From the NCBI GenBank assembly GCA_038240835.1, contig JBBRGJ010000138.1, positions 1-8,811 on the forward strand: DNA of 8,811 bases. The letters run 5' to 3'. This DNA is from JBAXTE01 sp038240835. GTDB taxonomy: Bacteria > Bacteroidota > Bacteroidia > Bacteroidales > WCHB1-69. A program made the translations under genes and the position numbers. The number at the start of each line of letters is the position of its first letter. Positions within the stretch are counted from its first letter, which is position 1. Below the pieces are notes generated by a model that was given only the letters and a program-made list of their open reading frames with translations, had not been told where the DNA came from and ran no database searches. This document shows positions 1-6,101 of the stretch, one piece after another.

Positions 1-69
1 AGCGGTGTTTATTTCTTAGAATTGGCTACAAGTAAGGGTGTTCGTGTGAAAAAACTAATCGTTCAATAA
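1..69 (+). CDS. C-terminal end of a T9SS-exported protein (partial)
   Basis: Frame 1 from the window edge gives 22 residues and a TAA stop: SGVYFLELATSKG followed by VRVKKLIVQ. The pattern (S)GVYFL-x-hydrophobic, a short turn with Gly, then a basic KKLIV end is the hallmark of the type A C-terminal sorting domain (Por/type IX secretion system) of Bacteroidota. Such domains direct proteins across the outer membrane and are normally cleaved off on attachment or release. Only this tail lies in the window, so the passenger domain and function cannot be told. It matters mainly as a taxonomic marker. A long hairpin begins 7 nt after the stop. Confidence 0.8.
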   Translation, partial: SGVYFLELATSKGVRVKKLIVQ

Positions 70-75
70 TCTTTC

Positions 76-131
76 ATTTTATCATCTCTATTTTCTTCCA
101 CCAAGGTGCGAGGGAATAGAGATGAAAAAAT
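76..131 (+). terminator. 56-nt imperfect inverted repeat after the T9SS gene
   Basis: Bases 76-131 fold on themselves with no bulges (every pair sums to 207). The core is an 11-bp perfect arm pair at 82-92/115-125. Outer A/T pairs lie at 76-80/127-131 after one A-A mismatch. Inner pairs at 93-101/106-114 include three G-T wobbles and one C-C mismatch. The wobbles would be stable in RNA. It sits between the T9SS stop and the tRNA promoter, so a terminator or RNA-stabilising hairpin is likely. No U-tract follows it on either strand, so this is not a textbook intrinsic terminator. Confidence 0.45.
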
Positions 132-146
132 AATGGAAAAAGATAG

Positions 147-176
147 TTGCAAAAATCCTATTTTTTTGTATCTTTG
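147..176 (+). promoter_or_regulatory. Bacteroidetes-type promoter of tRNA-Arg
   Basis: TTG at 147-149 (-33 element), a 19-nt spacer, then TATCTTTG at 169-176, which matches TAnnTTTG (-7 element of the Bacteroidetes primary sigma factor). The tRNA begins 10 nt after the -7 element, so transcription should start within a few bases of the mature 5' end. Confidence 0.75.
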
Positions 177-185
177 CCACCAAAT

Positions 186-259
186 GGCTCCGTAGTTCAG
201 CTGAATAGAACGTCAGATTCCGGTTCTGAAGGTCGTGGGTTTGAATCCCTCCGGAGTCA
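186..259 (+). tRNA. tRNA-Arg, anticodon CCG
   Basis: A full cloverleaf can be folded. Acceptor arm 186-192/252-258 has 7 pairs including one G-U. The D stem is 195-198/208-211. The anticodon stem 213-217/225-229 is perfect, with loop TTCCGGT giving anticodon CCG (220-222), which reads the Arg codon CGG. The variable loop is 5 nt. The T stem is 235-239/247-251 with one T-T mismatch, and the discriminator is A259. CCA is not encoded (CAT follows). The usual G19-C56 tertiary pair is replaced: position 19 is A (204) and position 56 is T (242), so an A-U pair is possible. A T-run at 262-268 follows the gene. Confidence 0.95.
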
Positions 260-356
260 CATTTTTTTAATTCATTTTTTGCAACAATAAATCCCAAATT
301 ATTGATTGCAAATTTGTAAAAAAACGATTCTTTTTCGTTATCATAAACCATTATCA

Positions 357-743
357 ATGTATAAAATTTATCATAATCATCGTTGCAAAGTAAGTCGCTC
401 GGTCTTAGAACAGCTGAAACTGACCAATCAGCCGATTGAGATTATTGATTACATGACGAAAAAACTAAGCGAAGAGGAGTTGCGCAAACTTCTGATAGAA
501 CTCCATATCACCCCACTAGAATTGGTTAGAAAAAACGAAGATCTATTCAAAAAAGAGTACAAAGGCAAAACGTTTTCTAACGAAGAGTGGGTCCATATCT
601 TAAGCCAAAATCCAAGATTAATAGAACGCCCCATTGTGCAAAAAGGGTATAAAGCCATCGTTTGCCGTCCGGCAGAACTTGTAAATCAACTAATTACAGT
701 GAACAGTGAACAGTTAACAGTTAACAGCGCGAAGCGAGACTAA
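357..743 (+). CDS. arsC: ArsC/YfgD-family reductase (arsenate reductase-like)
   Basis: 128 residues from the ATG at 357. An upstream ATG at 306 would add 17 residues ahead of MYKIYHN, which is already the normal first strand of the family, so I take 357. The thioredoxin-fold ArsC family reduces arsenate with glutaredoxin/glutathione, although many YfgD-type members have no shown arsenate activity. Visible motifs are HNHRCKVSR with the nucleophile Cys10, LVRKNE around Arg58, LIERPIV with Arg91, and the closing KAIVCRPAELV. The fold ends near residue 112. The remaining ITVNSEQLTVNSAKRD is encoded by a CAGTTAA-type tandem repeat, so the protein has gained a repeat-derived tail and its stop lies in the repeat region. 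No ars operon genes (arsR, arsB) are nearby, so the physiological substrate is uncertain. Confidence 0.85.
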   Translation: MYKIYHNHRCKVSRSVLEQLKLTNQPIEIIDYMTKKLSEEELRKLLIELHITPLELVRKNEDLFKKEYKGKTFSNEEWVHILSQNPRLIERPIVQKGYKAIVCRPAELVNQLITVNSEQLTVNSAKRD

Positions 744-770
744 AGACAGTGATCAGTTAACAGTTATCAG
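697..770 (+). repeat. Heptameric CAGTTAA/CAGTGAA tandem repeat
   Basis: Four consecutive 7-mers occupy 697-724 (CAGTGAA twice, CAGTTAA twice) plus a trailing CAG. A different 19-bp spacer (728-746) follows. Then CAGTGAT, CAGTTAA and CAGTTAT lie at 747-767, with a final CAG to 770. Units differ by single bases. The first block is inside the arsC-like reading frame and the stop codon falls in the spacer between the blocks. From general knowledge, similar heptameric repeats are scattered between genes in some Bacteroidota and cyanobacteria. Confidence 0.85.
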
Positions 771-848
771 CGCATCCCGAATTTTTTTTTCAAAAATTCT
801 GCACTTTATAAGCTGATACTTTATTCACTTTACAGATCCCGAAAAACA

Positions 849-877
849 AATCCGCCAACTGGCGGATTGTCATTTTT
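849..877. terminator. Bidirectional intrinsic terminator between convergent genes
   Basis: AATCCGCCA (849-857) and TGGCGGATT (860-868) are inverted copies. The end pair cannot close over 2 nt, so this is effectively an 8-bp GC-rich stem with a 4-nt loop. On the plus strand it is followed by GTCATTTTT, and on the minus strand by TGTTTTTC. T-runs on both sides suit termination of arsC from the left and the CPBP gene from the right. Confidence 0.7.
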
Positions 878-887
878 CGAGGACTCT

Positions 888-928
888 CGTCAAATAATCA
901 AAAAAATACTTTTTTTTGAATTTTGACG
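888..928. terminator. AT-rich two-part hairpin before the CPBP gene end
   Basis: The outer arms are CGTCAAA (888-894) and TTTGACG (922-928). The inner arms are C plus seven A (899-906) and seven T plus G (911-918) around the loop TACT, with a small internal loop of 4 and 3 nt between them. The hairpin lies 30 nt beyond the CPBP stop codon on the minus strand, and is a likely second terminator or 3'-end stabilising structure for the convergent pair. Confidence 0.5.
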
Positions 929-957
929 AAGCTTTATAAACTTTCGACTCCTTTCAT

Positions 958-1905
958 CTATCGGTGCATTCCCATCACATAATATTGAAAAAGGCCCATT
1001 GCTTCCATGATTAGTGCAATGCCTGCATGTAAAAGTACGCCACCCCAAATATGTCGTGTGGTGTATGCAAGAACGCCCAAAATGTATCCGCCAAAGAATG
1101 CGCTAATGGTCTCCCCTATTGGTTTGCCAAAATGAAGAAATACATACACCGAAACCATCGGAAGAATTGCATTTTTGCCCAATATTGTCACCATTCCAAT
1201 CACCAAAGCTCCTCTAAAAATCCATTCCGTCATGGCAAAATCTAATACGTAAAGGGATTCAAACGACAAAGTCGCCAGCCATTGAGGCATCAGTGTTAAC
1301 TCTTCGAAATTCCAGACTTTATATCGAGGATATGCTTTTAGAAAATCTGGGGTAAAAGAAGCTGCAACAATCAAAGGAGCAATAATCAGCAACATGGTTA
1401 AATAAACTTTTCCGTTCCCGAAATTGCCATTTAAACCATAAATTCCTCGTTGATTTTTGTCGTAATAACGACAAATCAAAATTAGTGGCAACGTGTAAAG
1501 CAGTACACATTTAATTTGCGTAGAGAGTTTGGTTATAAAAGCCCTTGAGAGTGGGTCTTCAACAAAAGAGAACCATTTATAGTCGAAACGGAAACCAGAA
1601 GTTGTGCTAATTAGGGCTAAAAATAGAATTATCTTCACCCAAAACTCGCTGCTTTTAAAGACAGAAAGTTCTTTTTTGAACCATAGTTTTGGAATAGCAA
1701 CGGCAAACCAAGCAAGAGAGTAATAGGCGAAAAAACGAAGTATAACGATGGATTTATCCGCATGATTGGTCAGTATTTTAGTTTCGAAATGAAACGTATA
1801 ATTAATAGCAATGGCGCTGCCCACAAAAATAATCGTCCATAGATAGGTCCATAGCTCAAAATCACTTCGAATAAAGTCTCTAAGTTGAAAAATTACTTTT
1901 TTCAT
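958..1905 (-). CDS. Divergent CPBP-family (CAAX protease/Abi-like) membrane protein
   Basis: 315 residues with a cytosolic start (MKKVIFQLRDF) and several hydrophobic stretches, roughly 22-37, 55-72, 89-102, 132-146, 168-184, 233-260 and 268-300, so an integral inner-membrane protein. The C-terminal third has the arrangement of CPBP intramembrane metalloproteases: TEWIFRG at 226-232, YVFLHFGKP at 254-261, GGYILG at 272-277 and GGVLLHAGIA at 288-297. The family norm is EExxxR, FxxxH and HxxxN/D. Here the first Glu is Thr226, the Phe is Tyr254 and the final Asn/Asp is Ala297, while Glu227, Arg231, His258 and His293 remain. It could therefore be an active variant subfamily or a non-proteolytic relative. 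It converges on arsC and is transcribed alone. No bacteriocin or regulatory partner is seen beside it. Confidence 0.75.
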   Translation of the reverse strand: MKKVIFQLRDFIRSDFELWTYLWTIIFVGSAIAINYTFHFETKILTNHADKSIVILRFFAYYSLAWFAVAIPKLWFKKELSVFKSSEFWVKIILFLALISTTSGFRFDYKWFSFVEDPLSRAFITKLSTQIKCVLLYTLPLILICRYYDKNQRGIYGLNGNFGNGKVYLTMLLIIAPLIVAASFTPDFLKAYPRYKVWNFEELTLMPQWLATLSFESLYVLDFAMTEWIFRGALVIGMVTILGKNAILPMVSVYVFLHFGKPIGETISAFFGGYILGVLAYTTRHIWGGVLLHAGIALIMEAMGLFQYYVMGMHR

Positions 1906-2007
1906 AAACTTCTTTAGATGTATTAAAAAGCAATATTAGTGATTTTTTTTGAGAAATTAGCATTTGGGGCAAGTTGGCAGACTAAATATTGTACAAGGAT
2001 CAGCGAC

Positions 2008-2023
2008 CATTTTTGCAAAAATG
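2008..2023. repeat. 16-bp perfect palindrome
   Basis: CATTTTTGCAAAAATG reads the same on both strands. It lies about 100 nt upstream of the CPBP start codon and about 310 nt upstream of the secreted-protein start. It could be a regulator binding site. There is no loop, so an RNA hairpin is unlikely. Confidence 0.5.
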
Positions 2024-2167
2024 CTGTACTAGCGCTTAAACGAGACCGATTCGAAAGTCCAAACTCAATGTTTAAGACCATCATTTAGGTGCACGCCAAG
2101 AGTATTATAAGAAAACTATGCTTCTGCAATCTATTGTTTGGGGAAATCTTGAATAATTCATCATTTT

Positions 2168-2200
2168 ATTTTTGACAATAACATCAAAACTGTCAAAAAT
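2168..2200. promoter_or_regulatory. Operator-like inverted repeat ATTTTTGACA-N13-TGTCAAAAAT
   Basis: Perfect 10-bp arms at 2168-2177 and 2191-2200 are separated by 13 nt, so equivalent points of the arms are about two DNA turns apart. The left arm overlaps a TATTTTTG element at 2167-2174. The site is about 130 nt upstream of the secreted-protein gene. It may be an operator or a 5'-leader hairpin, and no protein partner is known from the sequence. Confidence 0.4.
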
Positions 2201-2331
2201 CAAAAAAATATATATCTGTAAATCAATAAGTTAAACAATTGATTGCCAAAACTATATTTATTTTTATCTGTTTTTCAAACAAAACATTTAATCTCATGTT
2301 ATTAGTTAATAATTACACAAAAACAAATATT

Positions 2332-2796
2332 ATGAAAAAATCAATTACATTTTTATTTACAGCAATTTGTTTATTTCTTTTCAACACATCAAATGCTCAA
2401 ACTACTGGAAGCGACCCAGTATATTTAGAAACCATATCAAACGCCTCCAATACGATTAATTTCATAGCAGGTGTATACCCAAAAACGTATGTTTATAGCG
2501 AAGCAAATCAAAATTCGAAGCTTACCCTAAGAATTAAAAACAATGCTAAAGTAGAATACCAATGGAAGGACTACAAAGTGTATATTCTTTTAAAAGACAA
2601 CGTTTTGTTCTATAATTATTCTACAAAGGCAGAAACTGGTGAGTTTGCTTGTACATATAAAATAGAAGGAAACGAAGGTTTTCACGAACAAACAATCTGT
2701 TTTAGCAAAAAATTCGAAATTGCCGACATTAAAGAGATGTGGATCTCTTTTGGAGATGATACATTTATTCATTTATTGTACGTTCCTGGTAAATAA
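2332..2796 (+). CDS. Small secreted protein of unknown function
   Basis: 154 residues from the ATG at 2332. The frame is open back to 2239, but MKKSITFLFTAICLFLFNTS followed by NAQ is a clear Sec signal peptide (basic start, hydrophobic core, cleavage likely after Ala22), which fixes the start. There is no Cys at the cleavage site, so it is not a lipoprotein, and there is no T9SS tail. The mature part of about 132 residues is rich in Tyr, Lys and alternating hydrophobic residues, suggesting a beta-rich domain. Its two Cys (107 and 123) could form a disulfide in the periplasm. I recognise no family or catalytic motif. It is a single-gene unit: a long non-coding region lies upstream and a strong terminator 27 nt downstream. 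It is probably periplasmic or surface-exposed, with function unknown. Confidence 0.75.
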   Translation: MKKSITFLFTAICLFLFNTSNAQTTGSDPVYLETISNASNTINFIAGVYPKTYVYSEANQNSKLTLRIKNNAKVEYQWKDYKVYILLKDNVLFYNYSTKAETGEFACTYKIEGNEGFHEQTICFSKKFEIADIKEMWISFGDDTFIHLLYVPGK

Positions 2797-2823
2797 TATC
2801 TTTTATTTAAATTTAAGAACATT

Positions 2824-2859
2824 AATCCCTTGTTTTAATAAAAAAAACAAGGGATTTTT
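2824..2859 (+). terminator. Strong intrinsic terminator of the secreted-protein gene
   Basis: A 13-bp perfect stem (2824-2836 with 2844-2856, core CCCTTG/CAAGGG) surrounds a 7-nt A/T loop and runs into five T at 2855-2859. It isolates the secreted-protein gene from the legB cassette. Confidence 0.85.
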
Positions 2860-2992
2860 CGGTTATAATGCTTAAATTTGCAATACTTGAGTTTAAGCCT
2901 TTTGGAACACTCTCAGTTTTTTAGCAGAGACTAATAGAGAAAAAACATTTTACAGAATAGAGGTTTATCTAATCTTGAAAAAATATTAATCG

Positions 2993-3967
2993 ATGAAAAT
3001 ACTTGTTACAGGAGCCGATGGCTTTATTGGCTCTCACTTGGTGGAAATGTTGCTATCTGAAAACAAAGAAGTTAGAGCGTTATCTTATTACAATTCATTT
3101 AATTATTGGGGATGGCTCGAAGGAATCAACCATCCAAATTTAGAAATTGTCTCTGGCGATGTTCGCGATCCATTTTTCTGTGAATCCATCACAAAAGGCA
3201 TCGATGTTATTTATCATTTAGCCGCTCTTATTGCCATACCATACTCATACGTAGCACCTGATAGTTACATAGATACGAACATAAAAGGGACGTTAAACAT
3301 TTGTGAAGCGGCCAAAAAAAATGGCGTTAAAAAAATAGTTGTCACTTCAACATCCGAAGTGTATGGCACTGCCCAATATGTTCCCATCGACGAAAACCAT
3401 CCAAAACAACCTCAATCACCTTACTCTGCATCAAAAATTGGGGCAGATATGATTGCTTTAAGTTATTACAATGCGTTTAAACTACCCGTTGTGATTGCTC
3501 GCCCTTTCAATACTTATGGCCCTCGGCAATCTGCTCGTGCAATAATTCCAACCATTATTACTCAAATTGCCAATGGGGCAACGGAGATGAAAGTGGGCGA
3601 TTTATCCCCTACTCGGGATTTTAATTTTGTAAAAGACACTTGCAAAGGGTTTATCGACATCGCCAGTTGTGATGAATTTGTGGGTCAAGAGGTTAACATT
3701 GCAAGTAATTCGGAAATAAGCATGAAAGACACTCTTTTTCTGATTGCCGAATTGATGAACGCGAAGGTGGATTTTGTCGAAGATTCAGAGCGACTAAGGC
3801 CTGCCAATTCAGAAGTATTCCGACTCTTTGGAAGCAATGAAAAATTGAGAAACAAAACAGGCTATCAACCACAATACTCTATAAAAGAGGGATTAAAGGA
3901 GACCATTGAGTGGTTTTTAAATCCCAAAAACTTAGAAAAATATAAATCCACCATTTACAATATTTAA
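2993..3967 (+). CDS. legB: LegB-type NAD-dependent nucleotide-sugar 4,6-dehydratase
   Basis: 324 residues, a full-length extended short-chain dehydrogenase/reductase. The Rossmann motif GADGFIG is at 7-13. The active-site region STSEVYG gives the Ser/Thr, and YSASK gives the Tyr-xxx-Lys pair (near 144-148). RPFNTYGPRQ is the sugar-nucleotide binding region. The start MKILVTGADGFIGSHLVE followed by VRALSYYNSFNYWGWLE is typical of LegB, the GDP-GlcNAc 4,6-dehydratase that opens legionaminic acid synthesis. Related 4,6-dehydratases of other NDP-sugars are possible. Transcription probably starts in 2860-2990, where TAAATTTG at 2873-2880 fits the -7 consensus but lacks a good -33 partner. It leads a tight operon with the hisH and hisF homologues. 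No legC, legG, legI, legH or legF is in the window. Confidence 0.85.
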   Translation: MKILVTGADGFIGSHLVEMLLSENKEVRALSYYNSFNYWGWLEGINHPNLEIVSGDVRDPFFCESITKGIDVIYHLAALIAIPYSYVAPDSYIDTNIKGTLNICEAAKKNGVKKIVVTSTSEVYGTAQYVPIDENHPKQPQSPYSASKIGADMIALSYYNAFKLPVVIARPFNTYGPRQSARAIIPTIITQIANGATEMKVGDLSPTRDFNFVKDTCKGFIDIASCDEFVGQEVNIASNSEISMKDTLFLIAELMNAKVDFVEDSERLRPANSEVFRLFGSNEKLRNKTGYQPQYSIKEGLKETIEWFLNPKNLEKYKSTIYNI

Positions 3968-3976
3968 AAAAGAACA

Positions 3977-4597
3977 ATGAGTTCAAAAATAGTGATTGTA
4001 GATTATGGAATGGGTAATCTAAACTCTGTAAAGAGAAAATTAGATAGATTATCTATGAATTCCATCATCTCTTCAAAAGCAACCGACCTGTTAGAGGCCG
4101 ACAAGATTATTTTGCCTGGCGTGGGTCATTTTTCCACCGCGATGGAGAATTTAAAACAATTAAACCTAATTGAGCCCTTGCAAGAAATAGCACTCAGCCT
4201 GAAAAAGCCAATCCTTGGAATTTGTTTGGGCATGCAATTAATGGCCAAGTTCAGTCAAGAAGGAAATGTGGCCGGGTTAGGTTGGTTTGATGCCGAAGTA
4301 GTCAAGTTCAAAATAGCAGACACGCTAAAATACAAAATTCCACACATTGGTTGGAATCAAATCTCTATTTTGAAAGACAGTGCATTGATGCAAGGAATAA
4401 CAGAACTTTCTGAATTTTATTTTGTGCATTCGTACCACTTCAAAAACAACTGTCAAGAAGATGTGCTCAACACAACCGAATACGAGTACAATTTCACCTC
4501 AGCCATCGAAAAGAATAACCTTTTTGGAGTGCAATATCATCCCGAAAAAAGTCACGAAGTAGGCGAACAACTGCTGCTTAATTTTTGCAATCTTTAA
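3977..4597 (+). CDS. hisH: HisH-type glutamine amidotransferase (surface-sugar type likely)
   Basis: 206 residues, full length for the class I glutaminase subunit of imidazole glycerol phosphate synthase. The catalytic triad is intact: Cys83 in GICLGMQ, then His188 and Glu190 in QYHPEKS. The oxyanion-strand PGVG (47-50) and the start VDYGMGNLNSV are conserved. It hydrolyses glutamine and passes ammonia to its partner. The partner here is the next gene, a HisF homologue without one catalytic Asp, and the gene before is legB. This points to the HisH2/HisF2 pair of polysaccharide loci, which works with a WbpG/PseA-type amidotransferase to make acetamidino sugars, rather than to histidine synthesis. 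No other his genes are present. It starts 9 nt after the legB stop, so the two are co-transcribed. Confidence 0.9.
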   Translation: MSSKIVIVDYGMGNLNSVKRKLDRLSMNSIISSKATDLLEADKIILPGVGHFSTAMENLKQLNLIEPLQEIALSLKKPILGICLGMQLMAKFSQEGNVAGLGWFDAEVVKFKIADTLKYKIPHIGWNQISILKDSALMQGITELSEFYFVHSYHFKNNCQEDVLNTTEYEYNFTSAIEKNNLFGVQYHPEKSHEVGEQLLLNFCNL

Positions 4598-4607
4598 TTT
4601 TAAAAAA

Positions 4608-5360
4608 ATGTTTAGACCTAGAATTATCCCTGTTTTACTGTTGAAAGGACAAGGATTAGTAAAATCAAGGCAGTTTTCCAACTATAATTACATTGGCGAC
4701 CCCATCAATGCGGTTCGATTGTTTAACGACTTAAAGGCTGATGAATTGGTGTTTTTAGACATAAACGCCACACGTGAACAGCGAATTATTTCGTTAGACT
4801 TTATTAAAGATGTAGGCGAAGAGGCAAATATGCCATTTGCTGTTGGCGGAGGAATTCGAACAACCGACGACATTCAAAAAATAATCAGTGCAGGAGCTGA
4901 AAAAGTAATCATCAATAGTTTTGCTGCCGAAAACCCTTCGTTTATCAAACTGGCTTCAAATGCATTTGGATCATCGACCATCTCTGTGTGCATTGATGTG
5001 AAGAAAAAACGTTTTGGAGGACTGAAAACATGGACTCACGGGGGAACCAAAGCCACCAATCACACGCCCATTGATTTTGCTAAACTGATGCAAGAACAAG
5101 GAGCTGGCGAAATTATCATTCAATCCATTTCCCACGATGGGATGATGGAAGGGTATGATTTAGAACTAATTAGTGAAATTTCTCGTGCGGTTACCATCCC
5201 AGTCGTTGCCTTGGGCGGAGCAGGAAGCATCAGCGATTTAAGAGATGGATACAACACTGGATTAGCTAATGGCCTTGCCGCAGGAAGTCTCTTCGTTTAC
5301 CAAAGCAAAAACAGGGGCGTTTTAATAAACTATCCCGAGAAAAAAGATCTTCATTTTTAG
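4608..5360 (+). CDS. hisF: HisF-type TIM-barrel protein lacking Asp11 (HisF2-like)
   Basis: 250 residues, a full (beta/alpha)8 barrel of the HisA/HisF family. By alignment from memory with Thermotoga HisF, true cyclases have IACLDVKDG near the start with catalytic Asp11. Here it is IPVLLLKGQG, with Leu at 11. The second catalytic Asp (130, in SVCIDVK) is kept. The ammonia-gate residues Arg5, Glu46, Lys99 and Glu168 (E167 in Thermotoga) are kept too, as are the phosphate-binding GGGIR (80-84) and GGAGS (203-207) loops. Ammonia transfer from HisH therefore looks possible, but imidazole ring closure does not. The start MFRPRIIPVLLLK is typical of polysaccharide-locus HisF2 proteins, thought to feed ammonia to sugar amidination. 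It lies 10 nt after the hisH homologue. Confidence 0.88.
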   Translation: MFRPRIIPVLLLKGQGLVKSRQFSNYNYIGDPINAVRLFNDLKADELVFLDINATREQRIISLDFIKDVGEEANMPFAVGGGIRTTDDIQKIISAGAEKVIINSFAAENPSFIKLASNAFGSSTISVCIDVKKKRFGGLKTWTHGGTKATNHTPIDFAKLMQEQGAGEIIIQSISHDGMMEGYDLELISEISRAVTIPVVALGGAGSISDLRDGYNTGLANGLAAGSLFVYQSKNRGVLINYPEKKDLHF

Positions 5361-5378
5361 TTTTTTTTAGCCACAAAA

Positions 5379-5409
5379 TTGCAAGGGAGAAAAAAAATGA
5401 TTAAGTTTG
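5379..5409 (+). promoter_or_regulatory. Bacteroidetes-type promoter of rex
   Basis: TTG at 5379-5381, a 20-nt spacer, then TAAGTTTG at 5402-5409, a match to TAnnTTTG. The rex ATG is 19 nt further on, giving a leader of roughly a dozen bases. This suggests rex is transcribed apart from the hisF operon. I see no clear intrinsic terminator between them, so read-through is also possible. Confidence 0.65.
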
Positions 5410-5428
5410 AGGAATCATTTTACACATT

Positions 5429-6091
5429 ATGTCCAATAAAAAACATTATCAAGAGTCGTTACCCCCAAAAACCGTTGAGCGCTTAAGTCAGTATCGACGC
5501 GAATTACTACAACTATTAGCAGAAGGCAGAACACACGTTTATTCCCACGAAATTGCCGAGATGTTGAATATTACTTCGGTGCAAGTAAGACGAGACATCA
5601 TGTTGCTTGGATACGCAGGCTCACTCAGAAAAGGATATGAAGTAAAATCGCTGATTGATCATATTGGAGCGTTAATAGATACAAGTATTCCCATGCGAAT
5701 TGGCTTGGTGGGAGCTGGAAACTTAGGAAGAGCCATCATCAACTATTTTAATGGAAAACGAGCACAGTTAAACATTGTAGCTTGTTTTGATGTAAACTCC
5801 GAAAAAATTGGGACCGAAATAGAGGGTGTATTTTGCTATCATGTGCACGACATGGCCGAAATTGTAAAATCGAAAAAAATATCCATTGCCATTCTTACAG
5901 TTCCAAATCAAGCAGCGTTAGAATCGGCCAAACTGATTGGAGAAACTGGCATTAAGGGGGTTTTAAACTACACTTCAACTCCGTTACATATTGACGAAAA
6001 CATCTATTTGGAAGAGTATGATATGATTACTTCCATGGAAAAAGTAGCTTACTTTGTGAAGTTGCAAAATAATGAAAACAAAGAACTATAA
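5429..6091 (+). CDS. rex: Redox-sensing transcriptional repressor Rex
   Basis: 220 residues, typical Rex length. The N-terminal winged helix (about 10-80) shows the family pattern PPKTVERLSQYRRELLQLL, then SHEIAEMLNITSVQVRRDI as the recognition helix region and GYAGSLRKGYEV as the wing. The Rossmann domain follows, with GAGNLG (95-100), Asp121 at the end of the second strand (CFDVN) and the family signature AILTVPNQAA-GIKGVLNYTS. The C-terminal helix (VAYFVKLQ) is the domain-swap helix of Rex dimers. Rex represses fermentation and respiration genes and leaves DNA when NADH rises relative to NAD+. The start at 5429 fits a promoter 19 nt upstream. An ATG at 5397 is in another frame. The RibF homologue follows after 10 nt and probably shares the transcript. 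Confidence 0.92.
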   Translation: MSNKKHYQESLPPKTVERLSQYRRELLQLLAEGRTHVYSHEIAEMLNITSVQVRRDIMLLGYAGSLRKGYEVKSLIDHIGALIDTSIPMRIGLVGAGNLGRAIINYFNGKRAQLNIVACFDVNSEKIGTEIEGVFCYHVHDMAEIVKSKKISIAILTVPNQAALESAKLIGETGIKGVLNYTSTPLHIDENIYLEEYDMITSMEKVAYFVKLQNNENKEL

Positions 6092-6101
6092 CGATTAAAT
6101 T

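Larger units (their letters stand above)
1906..2331. other. Long non-coding stretch with two palindromes
   Basis: About 425 nt between divergently transcribed genes. I find no convincing gene in any frame, and the open frame reaching back to 2239 lacks a recognisable start or protein character before the MKKSITF signal peptide. The stretch holds two palindromes (2008-2023 and 2168-2200). TATTTTTG at 2167-2174 fits the -7 consensus TAnnTTTG but lacks a well-spaced TTG (nearest gaps 15 and 26 nt). It presumably carries the promoters of both flanking genes. No strong promoter is seen for the CPBP gene. Confidence 0.5.

Noticed and set aside
88..357. Minus-strand open frame of 89 codons containing GGIQTHDLQNRN
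   Set aside because: It runs antisense through the tRNA-Arg gene. This peptide type is a well-known false protein from translated tRNA sequence.
779..799. GAATTTTT/AAAAATTC hairpin beside the heptamer repeat
   Set aside because: The stem is only A/T-rich with a T-run loop, and such pairings are expected by chance in this composition. The GC-rich hairpin at 849-868 is the better terminator.
3977..5360. Histidine biosynthesis pair hisH-hisF
   Set aside because: No other his genes are nearby, legB leads the operon and HisF lacks Asp11, so a surface-sugar role is more likely. The gene names are kept only as family names.
5397..5428. Upstream ATG at 5397 as a rex start
   Set aside because: It is in a different frame from rex and soon meets a stop. 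The ATG at 5429 fits both the protein family and the promoter.
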